Source: Candidatus Chloroploca asiatica
Lineage (GTDB): Bacteria > Chloroflexota > Chloroflexia > Chloroflexales > Chloroflexaceae
Reading direction: 5' to 3'
Assembly: GCF_002532075.1 (NCBI RefSeq)
Contig: NZ_LYXE01000122.1
Span: 1 to 37,847 of the forward strand
Length of the DNA stretch: 37,847 nucleotides
Made by a program: the position numbers and the translations under genes. Shown piece by piece: positions 1 through 7,551 of the stretch. Each line of letters opens with the position of its first letter. Position 1 is the first letter of the stretch. The notes beneath the pieces were generated by a model. The model saw only the letters and a list, made by a program, of their open reading frames with translations. It ran no database searches and was not told the DNA's origin.

Positions 1-181
1 CCTGGCGGGTGCCCTGGCGGGTGCCCTGGCGGGTGCCCTGGCGGGTGCCCTGGCGGGTGCCCTGGCGGGTGCCCTGGTGGGTGCCCTGGCGGGTGCCCTG
101 GCGGGTGCCCTGGCGGGTGCCCTGGCGGGTGCCCTGGCGGGTGCCCTGGCGGGCTGCATACACAGAAGATTCAATCGCCCT
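1..181 (-). repeat. Dispersed repeat element, copy 1 (truncated by window start)
   Basis: Twelve full 12-bp units (CCTGGCGGGTGC on the plus strand, one with a C-to-T change near 78) plus a partial unit run to about 153. They are followed by a tail ending at 181. Read on the minus strand, the tail is AGGGCGATTGAATC followed by a TTCTGTGTATGCA-like stretch, nearly the same as the left end of the complete copy at 30147. The other end of this copy lies outside the window. The tandem part is open in several frames only because its unit length is a multiple of three. Confidence 0.9.
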
Positions 182-183
182 GC

Positions 184-354
184 AGGTTAGACCGATTTGG
201 GCAGGTACATGATACCAATATTGTCGCCACGATGCAGACAATTGGGGTCACCCGTATCCTGACGAATAATCCAGACGATTTCGCACCTTTTAGTACGTTT
301 ATCACCGTGATACCGCTAGTGTCGTTCTTCGCTCAACAGGCTGGGAGTGCGTAA
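184..354 (+). pseudogene. 3' remnant of a PIN-domain toxin gene
   Basis: The frame ending in TAA at 352-354 encodes a stretch typical of the C-terminus of VapC-type PIN ribonucleases. It contains HDTNIVATMQTIGVTRILT followed by NNPDDFAPF. In PIN domains the D of 'HD' and the later 'T-x-N-x-x-DF' are metal-binding or conserved positions. No start codon and no N-terminal PIN half (first conserved Asp) is present, because the frame runs back into repeat copy 1. No antitoxin gene is visible. I infer a truncated toxin gene, possibly cut by the repeat. The identification rests on motif recognition only. Confidence 0.6.
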
Positions 355-364
355 CGAATTGCCC

Positions 365-1186
365 TTAGCCACAGGCTCCCCACTGTGCCGGGGCTCGTAG
401 ATCGGTGAGCAGCACGGTGTCGAGGCTGACGGCGGTGGCTCCGGCATCGAGCAGGGCGCGTGCGGCGGCAAGGCTCGTGACGCCGCCGCCGGCAATGATG
501 GGCACGGTCACGGCTGCGGCGAGCGCGGTGAGCTGGCGTAGGACGATGGGGTGCAGCGCTGGCCCGTAGAGCAAGCCTTCGCGATAGCCTGTGGCACTGG
601 CGACGGCAGCGGGTACGCCGTCAGTCAGGGCCAGGCAGTCGGCCCCGGCCGCAACGACGGCCTCGGCGATGGCAAGCATCGTTGCCATTTCGCCTGACAA
701 TCTGGCAATTAATGGCAAGGGTGTTGTAGCCCGCGCTGCCGTGATCAGACTCTGTGCTGCGTGTGGTGTCAGGGCTTCAGAGGCAGCAAGGGCGAGCTCG
801 ATCCCGCGCACGGCCTCACTCGCCTCAAGTTCCGTCAGCAGACGTTCGAGTTCCGCCGGATGTTCGGCGGCGACACTCACGATGACGGGCAGATTCCAGT
901 TTCGCCAGAGCGGGGCAAAGCGCTCGCGTACTGTACGAACCCCGGGATTGGCCTGCTCATCAGTGAGCACCAGACCTGCCGGGGTCTCGTGGATCTGCGG
1001 GTGTGTACGGATCGGGCGCAGCGTCGTGGTGCGGGTGAGCAACGCACCGAGGCCGTGGGTCGGTGGTTGACTGGTCAACCCGAGTTGGCGGGCGACCTCA
1101 ACGCCATAGCCGACGCTGCCCGCCCCCGCTACGAGGGGCGTGGTCAGGCTGAGCGTATACGGATTGTGGGGCGCAAGATCATACAT
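365..1186 (-). CDS. Dihydroorotate dehydrogenase-like TIM-barrel protein, probably degenerate
   Basis: A 273-residue protein that follows the PyrD class 1 pattern: an N-terminal 'NPYTLSLTTPLVAGAGSVGYG' like region, then 'PLIARLSGE' where the family has 'P-x-x-x-K-L-S'. Near residues 215-260 it has 'GPALHPIVLRQLTAL' and 'VPIIAGGGVTSLAAA', matching the flavin-phosphate-binding 'IGVGGI' end of the barrel. The segment that should hold the Asn-x-Ser-Cys-Pro-Asn catalytic motif reads GIELALAASEAL, so the catalytic Cys/Ser and the Asn are gone. It is therefore unlikely to oxidise dihydroorotate; a non-catalytic or reassigned flavoprotein is possible. It overlaps the purN stop by one base (TGATG) and is the last gene of a three-gene minus-strand operon. 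Confidence 0.7.
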   Translation of the reverse strand: MYDLAPHNPYTLSLTTPLVAGAGSVGYGVEVARQLGLTSQPPTHGLGALLTRTTTLRPIRTHPQIHETPAGLVLTDEQANPGVRTVRERFAPLWRNWNLPVIVSVAAEHPAELERLLTELEASEAVRGIELALAASEALTPHAAQSLITAARATTPLPLIARLSGEMATMLAIAEAVVAAGADCLALTDGVPAAVASATGYREGLLYGPALHPIVLRQLTALAAAVTVPIIAGGGVTSLAAARALLDAGATAVSLDTVLLTDLRAPAQWGACG

Positions 1187-1821
1187 CAGCGTTGGGCCAG
1201 ACTGCGCACCACCTCGACAATCAGGCGGCGCTCTTCAACCTTGATCCGTTCGTGCAGACTTGCCGGGGTATCATCGGGGCGCAGGGGCACTTCGGCGCGG
1301 GCAAGCACCGGCCCATCGTCCACCCGGGGCGTCACCCGATGAATCGTACAGCCACTCACCGGCAGCCTACGTTGCACGGCCTCGTCAACCACGTGTGCGC
1401 CACGCAGGGCGGGTATGACCAGGCCCGTGCTTGTTGTTACGGTATCGCTGCTATCATCGGGCAAAAGCGCAGGATGCTGATTGATCACCCGCTGGGGGAA
1501 CCAGTTCAAGAAGGCTGGCGAAAGAATCCGCATAAAGCCCGCGAGCACCACGAGATCGGGGGTAAAGGCCGCCGTTACCCCCGCGAGGCGTTGCTCCCAC
1601 GCGGCGCGCACCATCGCCCGTTGCGGGCCACGCGGCGCGGCGGGCAACGGCACGTGCGCCGTTGCCACCCCGCGCTGCAGCGCACGTTGCAGCCCATATG
1701 CGGTAGCCTGGTCACTTACGACCAGGCTCACCTGTGCCCCCAACTGCCCGGCATCTTCGGCCTCGAAGAGCGCCTGAAGATTCGAACCTGTGCCACTAAG
1801 CAAAACCGCAACCTGATACAT
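1186..1821 (-). CDS. purN: Phosphoribosylglycinamide formyltransferase
   Basis: Transfers the formyl group of 10-formyltetrahydrofolate to GAR, the third step of purine synthesis, in the cytosol. The 211-residue protein has the phosphate-binding SGTGSN loop (9-14), GFMRILS (95-101), the catalytic pair Asn114/His116 in NQHPALLP, and Asp168 in HRVTPRVDDGP. Compared with the usual HPSLLP-x-(Y/F)-x-G junction, about 18 extra residues (roughly 122-139, DDSSDTVTTSTGLVIPAL) separate the catalytic loop from the following helix. The start is ATG at 1821, six bases after the stop of the deoxyhypusine-synthase-like gene. Its stop overlaps the next gene, so translation is probably coupled. purA lies elsewhere in the window at 19813. 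Confidence 0.93.
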   Translation of the reverse strand: MYQVAVLLSGTGSNLQALFEAEDAGQLGAQVSLVVSDQATAYGLQRALQRGVATAHVPLPAAPRGPQRAMVRAAWEQRLAGVTAAFTPDLVVLAGFMRILSPAFLNWFPQRVINQHPALLPDDSSDTVTTSTGLVIPALRGAHVVDEAVQRRLPVSGCTIHRVTPRVDDGPVLARAEVPLRPDDTPASLHERIKVEERRLIVEVVRSLAQR

Positions 1822-1827
1822 AAGGTA

Positions 1828-2892
1828 TCACTTCTGAGCGTGTGCCGTCGCCGCAGCATAGTCCAGCAGCCGCCCGCTAGCGAGTGCCCGTGCCCATGAA
1901 CGAGGTTGGCGCTCGCGCCAATTGCCCTTGTGGTACACATACCCGGCGAGCAACGGGAAGGTCACCGTCGCCTCACCAAAGACCATCTGCTCTTGGGCAA
2001 GGCTTACCTTGCCCCACGAGTTGGCCTCTTTGAGGGTTGACCCCGAGAGCGCCCCGTCACGTTCATCGGCCACGGTCAATTGTACCGCATACTGGTGCAT
2101 TGCGGCATCATAGCCAAGGAACTCGGCGGAAACGACAATATCCTGGACAAAATTCTTGGGCACACCGCCGCCGATCATCAGCAACCCGGTGGTGCCAGCC
2201 CAGACCTTGATCGCCGTGAGTTCACGGAAGTCCTTGACACTATCAATGCTCACATGGCGGTCGGGATGGACAACCTGGTGGGCAACGAGCCCGAAGCCAG
2301 CCGAGCAATCCGAGAACGCGGGCACAAAGATCGGCACGTCGCGGCGATACGCTTCGAGCACAATGCTCTCGGCGTCGGGATGGTGCTCGGCGAGATACGC
2401 GCCCATGGCCTGAATAAACTCGCGGCTCGAATAAACTCCGGGTTCCATCGTTTCCGCGATCACACGGATCGTCTCATCGCAGATCCGCAGCTCTTCCTCG
2501 TCAATATAGGTATCATAGATACGGTCAATCATCTGCTCGCGCAACGCATTATCATCGGCGAAGGGGTTGCCCTGGTAGTGCCGGAAGCCGAGCGCCTCGA
2601 AGAAATCCTGGTCAACAATATTGGCCCCAGTCGAAACAATTGCATCAACCGCATTGCAGCGCAACAGATCAAGGATCACGCCCTTTTGCCCGGCTGAAAT
2701 CAGGCTCCCAGCGAGCGTCAGAATCACGGTTGCCTCTGGATCGGCAACCATTGCATCGGCAATCTGCGCCGCACGCGCAAGATTACGGGCCTGAAACGCT
2801 GTTTGCCCCATCATCTCGATCAGCGGAACCACGTTCACGCGCTTGATATCAAGATGCTCGACCGTCGTATGTAGCAGTTCTTCTTTTGCCAT
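1828..2892 (-). CDS. Deoxyhypusine synthase-like protein (possibly homospermidine synthase)
   Basis: A 354-residue member of the deoxyhypusine synthase family, NAD-dependent enzymes that transfer the aminobutyl group of spermidine through a lysine imine. The family's active-site lysine is present in EANSWGK (Lys295), and the NAD-binding 'STGANIVDQDFFEALG' and 'GGGVPKNF' segments are intact. Bacteria lack eIF5A, so the acceptor is not known; bacterial homologues characterised as homospermidine synthases suggest putrescine. The start is well marked: GGAGG lies seven bases upstream of ATG at 2892. It is the first gene of the operon with purN and the PyrD-like gene. Annotation pipelines often call this family speY; I leave the symbol blank because the function is unproven. 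Confidence 0.85.
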   Translation of the reverse strand: MAKEELLHTTVEHLDIKRVNVVPLIEMMGQTAFQARNLARAAQIADAMVADPEATVILTLAGSLISAGQKGVILDLLRCNAVDAIVSTGANIVDQDFFEALGFRHYQGNPFADDNALREQMIDRIYDTYIDEEELRICDETIRVIAETMEPGVYSSREFIQAMGAYLAEHHPDAESIVLEAYRRDVPIFVPAFSDCSAGFGLVAHQVVHPDRHVSIDSVKDFRELTAIKVWAGTTGLLMIGGGVPKNFVQDIVVSAEFLGYDAAMHQYAVQLTVADERDGALSGSTLKEANSWGKVSLAQEQMVFGEATVTFPLLAGYVYHKGNWRERQPRSWARALASGRLLDYAAATAHAQK

Positions 2893-2993
2893 CAGAACCC
2901 TCCTTCTGGTATCTCAAGGCCATAAAAAAAGCCCCCGCTGAGGAATCTACGGTACGCCTGTGCGCCCGCCATCAATTCCCAACGTGGCTAATA

Positions 2994-3022
2994 CATATAT
3001 TATATCACATTCGTAGGGTCAA
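2994..3022 (-). promoter_or_regulatory. Putative sigma-70 promoter of the deoxyhypusine synthase-like/purN operon
   Basis: On the minus strand, TTGACC (3022-3017) is followed after 17 bases by TATATG (2999-2994), with an overlapping TATAAT at 3004-2999 at shorter spacing. It lies about 100 bases upstream of the start at 2892. Confidence 0.45.
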
Positions 3023-3047
3023 AGTACGCACTGCTGCCCCGTGCTTT

Positions 3048-3178
3048 AGGGCGATTGCATCATACGAAACCGGAGACAATAAAGACGCGCTATCAGGGCA
3101 CCCGCAAGGGGTGCCCCTACCGGTTGGGGCCGGGGCCGGTGTAGGGGCACCCCTCGCGCGTGCCCTGGCGGGGTGCCT
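3048..3178. repeat. Dispersed repeat element, copy 2 (one end only)
   Basis: Starts with AGGGCGATTGCATCATACG, the same end as the right end of the complete copy (inverted). It is followed by GGCACCCGCAAGGGGTGCC and a large imperfect hairpin, GGGGTGCCCCTAC pairing with GTAGGGGCACCCC. It ends near 3178 in degenerate 12-bp units. The opposite inverted terminus is missing. The plus-strand open frame beginning at 3173 starts inside this repeat and upstream of a promoter, which argues against that start. Confidence 0.8.
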
Positions 3179-3217
3179 ACTTCGCCCCTACGACTTTTTA
3201 TGCAAAAACCCGCAAAG

Positions 3218-3246
3218 TTTGTCTTTTTTGTCCAAAAACGTATTAT
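3218..3246 (+). promoter_or_regulatory. Putative sigma-70 promoter of the nfeD-slipin operon
   Basis: TTTGTC (3218-3223), 17-base spacer, TATTAT (3241-3246). It lies about 40 bases before the chosen ATG at 3284 and rules out an earlier start. Confidence 0.5.
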
Positions 3247-3283
3247 ACTGAAGTTGGTCTGTACATTTGAGGCAACAGCATCA

Positions 3284-4681
3284 ATGATTCGTATGAAACG
3301 TATTCTTCGTCAATGGAGGCTTGGGCGTCTTGGGCGCCTCTGTTTTTTTGGTCTCCTCCTCCTCCACTTTGTTAGCACCCTTGTGCAGCCTGTCGCCGCA
3401 CAGGCTCGTGGACCACTCTTTACCGTCGAGTTGAGTGGTGTCGTCAGTACCCACACGGTTGATTATCTCCGGCGCACCTTGCGTGAAGCCGAAGCGAATG
3501 ACGCCGAGCTCTTGCTTATTGAACTCGGTGTGACGGGTGCTGTGTTACGCGATGTACGTCTGGTTGCCGCCGATCTTGCGAATGCCAGTGTGCCCGTCGT
3601 GGTTTTTGTTCCGCCCGGGATCGCGAGCGGGGCCGCAGGTTCGTGGTTGTTAGCGGCCTCGCATGTTGCTGCCATGGCCCCGGATACCTCCTTTGGGGTT
3701 CCAGTGCCTCTGATCGAAGCCAATGCCAACCTCGGCGAGCAGGCGCGTGAGTTGTTGCTCAACGAGGCGATCCTCCAGCTTGGCTCCTGGAGCCGCGAGC
3801 GGGGACGGAACGATGGCTGGGTTGAACCGGCTGTCCGTGAGGGCATTGTGTTCAGCAATGCTCAGGCAATTGAACTTATTCCACCGGCAATCAATCTGGT
3901 TGCACGCGACCGCGAAGAGTTGTTGACCCTGCTGGAAGGGCAGGTTGTTGTGCTTGCTGATGGCGAGACTCGTACGTTGCGTACGCTTGGGCAACCCACA
4001 AAGCTCCTCGAGCCGACCCTGTGGGAAATGATCCTGATGCTTCTCGCCAATCCGACTGTGGCCTTTCTGTTGCTGATCATGGCGGGGGTTGCCGCCTATG
4101 CCGAACTCGTCACACCGACGCTCGGTGTGCTGGCAGGGCTGGCCTTGATCTTGCTCATGATGGCTTTGATTGGCCTCTTTGCCTTGCCTGTACGCTGGTT
4201 GGCCGTTTTAGGGCTCTTTCTTGCGTTCGGGCTCGTTGCCGCTGATCTCTTTTTGCCTTCCCAGGGCACTGTTACGGTGCTTGGCTTGGTCTTACTGGTG
4301 GTGAGCGCCATGATGATGTTTGACAATGCGCAGGCTCCGGGTGTGGCGGTGGCGTTCTGGGCGATTTTGCTGGTGGCGGTCTTGATTGCCGCGTTTGCGA
4401 CGGTGGGTGTTTTGCTTGCCGTACGGGCCCGCAATGCACCGGTGACAACTGGTCAGGAGGGCATGATCGGGCGTCTGGCTGAAGTCCGTAAACCCCTCGA
4501 ACCCGAGGGGATGGTGTTTGTTGAGGGTGCGCTCTGGCGTGCGCTCAGCGAAGATGGTGATGTTGAAATGGGTGAGTGGGTGCGGGTGACCGGGGTCTAT
4601 GACCTGCGCTTGACGGTGAAACGTCTTGCGTCGACGCCGACCACGGGCGAACGCCCGCACGAACCAAACCCGACCGAATAG
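3284..4681 (+). CDS. NfeD family membrane protein with ClpP-like (pseudo)protease domain
   Basis: A 465-residue long-form NfeD protein. It has a signal peptide (about 10-40, ending VAAQA), a ClpP-fold domain (about 45-240), four membrane segments (about 265-400) and a C-terminal OB-fold (about 415-465, from GQEGMIGRL). Family members with an active domain carry a catalytic Ser in an 'A-S-A-G' segment and a Lys in 'A-E-K-A-V-R'. Here these read GAAGSWLL and VEPAVREG, so both residues appear replaced (Ala, Pro) and proteolysis is doubtful. The ATG at 3284 is chosen over the in-frame start at 3173 because of the promoter at 3218-3246; ATG 3293 is also possible. The slipin gene follows 22 bases later, the classic nfeD-slipin pair, thought to act in membrane quality control. 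Confidence 0.85.
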   Translation: MIRMKRILRQWRLGRLGRLCFFGLLLLHFVSTLVQPVAAQARGPLFTVELSGVVSTHTVDYLRRTLREAEANDAELLLIELGVTGAVLRDVRLVAADLANASVPVVVFVPPGIASGAAGSWLLAASHVAAMAPDTSFGVPVPLIEANANLGEQARELLLNEAILQLGSWSRERGRNDGWVEPAVREGIVFSNAQAIELIPPAINLVARDREELLTLLEGQVVVLADGETRTLRTLGQPTKLLEPTLWEMILMLLANPTVAFLLLIMAGVAAYAELVTPTLGVLAGLALILLMMALIGLFALPVRWLAVLGLFLAFGLVAADLFLPSQGTVTVLGLVLLVVSAMMMFDNAQAPGVAVAFWAILLVAVLIAAFATVGVLLAVRARNAPVTTGQEGMIGRLAEVRKPLEPEGMVFVEGALWRALSEDGDVEMGEWVRVTGVYDLRLTVKRLASTPTTGERPHEPNPTE

Positions 4682-4703
4682 TTTAGTCTGAAGGAGTGGG
4701 ATA

Positions 4704-5483
4704 ATGAATGGTGGAAGTGGTCTTTTTTTGCTTGCCTGTCTGGGTGTCCTAGGTTTTGTCGCCCTGATGGTTTTGCTTTCGTCGATCAAGATTGTGCCTG
4801 AATACGAGCGCGGGGTGATCTTTCGCCTTGGACGTCTGGTTGGTGCCCGTGGCCCCGGCCTCTTTTTTGTGGTTCCCGTCTTCGAGCGCATGGTGCGCGT
4901 CGATACCCGTGTCATTACGATGGATGTGCCAGCGCAAGAAGTTATTACCCTGGATAACGTCACCATCAAGGTCAATGCGGTGCTCTATTTTCAGGTGATC
5001 AATCCCAATTGGGCGGTCACTAAAGTGATGGACTATATTCGTGCGACGATGCAGATTGCGCAGACAACCCTGCGCTCGGTTGTTGGCCAGGGTGAGCTTG
5101 ACGAGTTGCTGGCCAAGCGTGAATTGATTAATCAGAAGCTTCAGCAGATCATTGATGAACAGACTGAACCCTGGGGCATCAAAGTGACGATCGTCGAGGT
5201 CAAGGATGTCGAGTTGCCCCAGAATATGCAACGGGCGATGGCCAAGCAGGCCGAGGCTGAGCGTGAGAAGCGCGCTAAGTTGATCCACGCTGAGGGTGAA
5301 TTGCAGGCGAGTCGGGCCCTCGCTGATGCTGCCGCTGTCATTGCCAGTGAGCCGGTTACCCTCCAGTTGCGTTATCTCCAGACGCTCACTGAGATTGCCG
5401 TCGAGAAGAATAGTACGATTATCTTCCCGTTGCCGATCGAGACGATCAAGCAGTTTATGCCTGCCGAGGATAAGTTGCGCTAG
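4704..5483 (+). CDS. Slipin/stomatin-like SPFH domain protein
   Basis: A 259-residue SPFH (band 7) protein: one N-terminal membrane segment (about 5-28), the SPFH domain from [18 protein letters not shown] (about 32-180), and a coiled-coil rich in Glu/Lys/Ala ([19 protein letters not shown], about 178-225). The C-terminal [20 protein letters not shown] matches the end of prokaryotic slipins. It likely forms a membrane-anchored oligomer that organises lipid domains and works with the NfeD partner encoded just upstream. The ribosome site AAGGAG lies eight bases before ATG. A strong hairpin begins at its stop codon. Confidence 0.93.
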   Translation: MNGGSGLFLLACLGVLGFVALMVLLSSIKIVPEYERGVIFRLGRLVGARGPGLFFVVPVFERMVRVDTRVITMDVPAQEVITLDNVTIKVNAVLYFQVINPNWAVTKVMDYIRATMQIAQTTLRSVVGQGELDELLAKRELINQKLQQIIDEQTEPWGIKVTIVEVKDVELPQNMQRAMAKQAEAEREKRAKLIHAEGELQASRALADAAAVIASEPVTLQLRYLQTLTEIAVEKNSTIIFPLPIETIKQFMPAEDKLR

Positions 5484-5511
5484 CAACCGGCGATCTTCGG
5501 TCGCCGGTTGC
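5483..5511 (+). terminator. Hairpin at the end of the nfeD-slipin operon
   Basis: GCAACCGGCGATC pairs with GGTCGCCGGTTGC across a TTC loop, starting at the last base of the slipin stop codon. There is no T-run after it, so termination strength is uncertain. Confidence 0.6.
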
Positions 5512-5603
5512 GCCTGTAAGGTGTGTACGTTGCGGCCTGCGATCGCCAACGGTCTTAGCTACGACGCGGAGTTTGGGGGCGCAGCCTCTAGAAAATTCGC
5601 TTG

Positions 5604-5646
5604 GGCTAGCGGAAACGACCAGTGCAGTTGGTCGTTTCCGCTGGCC
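5604..5646. terminator. Long hairpin between slipin and cruF
   Basis: AGCGGAAACGACCA (5608-5621) pairs with TGGTCGTTTCCGCT (5629-5642), and four further pairs extend it outward. It shares the core AAACGACCA/TGGTCGTTT with the hairpin at 21145. No T-run follows. A second weaker hairpin, CGGTTTTAGG with CCTAAACCG, lies at about 5654-5681. The 323 bases between the slipin and cruF genes hold only these hairpins and the promoter at 5728. Confidence 0.55.
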
Positions 5647-5727
5647 TAAGTATCGGTTTTAGGGCGTTTATCCTAAACCGAGGAAAGATCCAAGAAAAAC
5701 ACAAAATAGGAATGGAATTATGTGGCT

Positions 5728-5756
5728 TTGACAAGCAAAAAACACGAATTTATAAT
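5728..5756 (+). promoter_or_regulatory. Consensus sigma-70 promoter of cruF
   Basis: TTGACA (5728-5733), exactly 17 bases, TATAAT (5751-5756). Both boxes are perfect matches to consensus. The start codon at 5807 is about 43 bases after the expected transcription start. Confidence 0.88.
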
Positions 5757-5806
5757 GATTCTGGTGCTTGCAATGTTTTCATTCTGTCGATAGGAAGTTA
5801 TCACGT

Positions 5807-6694
5807 ATGTCACACCAGACCACGCGCCTCCGTAAGGGAGTAGCCGCGCTTTTCGCCTCGTACCTTTTTATCTATCCCTGGTCGATTGCTCTTATCGCGC
5901 TTGATCGGGTGCCTGTCTGGGGCACTTGGATGGGTGGAGTGTTGCTCTTGTTGCAGGGTTCGTTGATGGGGCTCTGGCTCATTGTCAATTTTGGGCGGTG
6001 GGGTGCGTTCGCTTCGCTTTGGATCCTCTTTCTTTCGTGGCTGGTTGAACATACGGGGGCTACAACGGGCTTTCCCTTTGGGGCATTTTCGTATACCGAG
6101 GTGTTGCAGCCCCAGATTTTCGGCGTGGTGCCGCTCGCGATCCCCTTTGCATGGCTGCTGGTGGTGACGACCGCAATGGGTGTCGGTGAATTGATCCTGG
6201 GTCGTGAAAATCGCCCGATGGCCGAGGATCAGCAGGTGAGCAGTACCAAGGTCTTGATGGCGGCAGTCTTTGCCCTCTTGCTCGATGTGACGATCGAGCC
6301 GTTTGCGGTGCATATCAATGGGTACTGGGTCTGGAGTGGGACGCCAGATGATATCTATTATGGCATTCCGCTTTCGAATTTTGTTGCCTGGTTTGTGACC
6401 AGTCTGCTGCTGAGTTGGGTGTTGTTGCGCTATCGCGCCAAGGCCGCTCGCCGACGCGAGGCGGCCTATGCGCTCGATGATGTGCAACGCGATGCGGCGC
6501 ACTTCTTCTGGCCCTGGTTGCCGGTGACCCTCTATTTGACCAATTTGACGATGTTTGTCCTCGTCAATCTGTCGCGTGGGCAAGAGTTCGCTGCGTTGGT
6601 CGGTGGTTTGATCATGCTGGCACTTGCTTTTCATTGGGCCTTGCCCCGTCTGGCTCGCCGCATGCGTGAGACCGAGCAGGAGTCGGGGGCGTAA
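5807..6694 (+). CDS. cruF: Carotenoid biosynthesis membrane protein, CruF-type 1',2'-hydratase
   Basis: A 295-residue protein with six to seven membrane segments and the signatures of the DUF422/CruF family: E(H)TGATTGFPFGAFSY, the DVTIEPFAVHINGYWVW stretch and YYGIPLSNFVAWF. CruF adds water to the psi end of gamma-carotene or lycopene, giving the 1'-hydroxy carotenoid that phototrophic Chloroflexota glucosylate and acylate. A frame open from TTG 5768 exists. The ATG at 5807 is preferred because AGGAAG lies nine bases before it. The gene faces an acyltransferase gene that could act on the same product. Family assignment is strong; the exact reaction is inferred. Confidence 0.8.
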   Translation: MSHQTTRLRKGVAALFASYLFIYPWSIALIALDRVPVWGTWMGGVLLLLQGSLMGLWLIVNFGRWGAFASLWILFLSWLVEHTGATTGFPFGAFSYTEVLQPQIFGVVPLAIPFAWLLVVTTAMGVGELILGRENRPMAEDQQVSSTKVLMAAVFALLLDVTIEPFAVHINGYWVWSGTPDDIYYGIPLSNFVAWFVTSLLLSWVLLRYRAKAARRREAAYALDDVQRDAAHFFWPWLPVTLYLTNLTMFVLVNLSRGQEFAALVGGLIMLALAFHWALPRLARRMRETEQESGA

Positions 6695-6724
6695 GCCTCC
6701 GGATGGGGCCTTGGGGGCCTCATA

Positions 6725-6758
6725 AGACCTCACAGGTCCTTCAAGACCTGTGAGGTCT
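6725..6758. terminator. Bidirectional hairpin between cruF and the acyltransferase
   Basis: AGACCTCACAGGTC pairs perfectly with GACCTGTGAGGTCT around a CTTCAA loop, between two convergent genes. No T-run on either side. Confidence 0.6.
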
Positions 6759-6771
6759 GAGCGCCGCTCTG

Positions 6772-7551
6772 CTACCTTCGGGTGCGCCGAAAGAGTTTGC
6801 GAAACCTATCGAATTGCTGGTCAATGCCGCGTTGCCCACGCAAGATGACGGCAAAGCGGTTGCGCTGCTCACCCACAACGTCGTCGCGTAAGGCATCACA
6901 CGCCTGCGTCAGCCGCTTGTTGAGGTCGCGCATCGTTGCGCGGGCTGAGTCTGCTGCGTCCGCTCGATGCACTGGCCCGATACGGATAAAGGCGTGCGGG
7001 CGCTGTTCGCCTGAAAATTCGTAGCGCAGGGCGACTGGGCAGAGGTTCACGTCGCCGTTGAGTTGCGTAATGATACGCGCAACCCCTGGATACATCACGA
7101 GCGGGCGTTGATCCTGCGGTACGATCCGCCCCTGCGGGAAGATAAAGACTGACCGCGCTTGCGACCCTTTGCGCTCGCGCAACAGCTTGACCGTGTAGGC
7201 CAGCGTACGCTCGGTCTCTGCCGGGTTGCCTCGGTCAAGCCCAAAGGCCCCTGACCAGGTGAAAAAGCGGTACGCACGCAGTTGTTTCTCTTCCATCAAC
7301 AGGTGCGCGTCGAAACGTCCCTGCAAGACGATGCGGTGGATGATATACATCAGATAGCCATCCCACCATGCGCTGTGGTTGAGATAGAGGATGAGTGGCC
7401 CGTCGTCAGGATCGGGCAGGGGGCCGTGACTCTGGAGCCAGACCCGGTCAAAGCTGCTCCAGAGCGACCAGCGCGCAAAGAACCAGTAGAGCAGTTCGTC
7501 GCCGAGCCAGTTTTTCGCGGCTGGAAACCTGGGGAGGGGCGCATCGTTCAC
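6772..7551 (-). CDS. PlsC-type lysophospholipid/carotenoid acyltransferase
   Basis: A 259-residue acyltransferase with the catalytic NHSAWWDG block (His-x4-Asp, about residues 58-65), FGLDRG (about 103-108) and FPQGRI (about 138-143, the substrate-binding block). These proteins move acyl groups onto glycerol-phosphate or other hydroxyl acceptors at the membrane. Green bacteria use a related enzyme (CruD) to acylate carotenoid glucosides. Because the gene lies opposite cruF, that role is possible here but not shown. Start is GTG at 7551, overlapping the previous gene by four bases (GTGA), with GAGG upstream. It is the last gene of the dusB transcription unit. Confidence 0.75.
   Translation of the reverse strand: MNDAPLPRFPAAKNWLGDELLYWFFARWSLWSSFDRVWLQSHGPLPDPDDGPLILYLNHSAWWDGYLMYIIHRIVLQGRFDAHLLMEEKQLRAYRFFTWSGAFGLDRGNPAETERTLAYTVKLLRERKGSQARSVFIFPQGRIVPQDQRPLVMYPGVARIITQLNGDVNLCPVALRYEFSGEQRPHAFIRIGPVHRADAADSARATMRDLNKRLTQACDALRDDVVGEQRNRFAVILRGQRGIDQQFDRFRKLFRRTRR

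Noticed and set aside
9-212. Open frame encoding Pro-Trp-Arg-Val repeats
   Set aside because: It is a translation of the 12-bp tandem array; no ribosome site, and every frame across the array stays open.
2886-3251. Plus-strand open frame across the region upstream of nfeD
   Set aside because: Runs through the opposite-strand promoter and repeat copy 2, with no ribosome site and no family features.
3173-3283. N-terminal extension of the NfeD protein
   Set aside because: It begins inside repeat copy 2 and upstream of the promoter at 3218-3246; the signal peptide fits a start at 3284.
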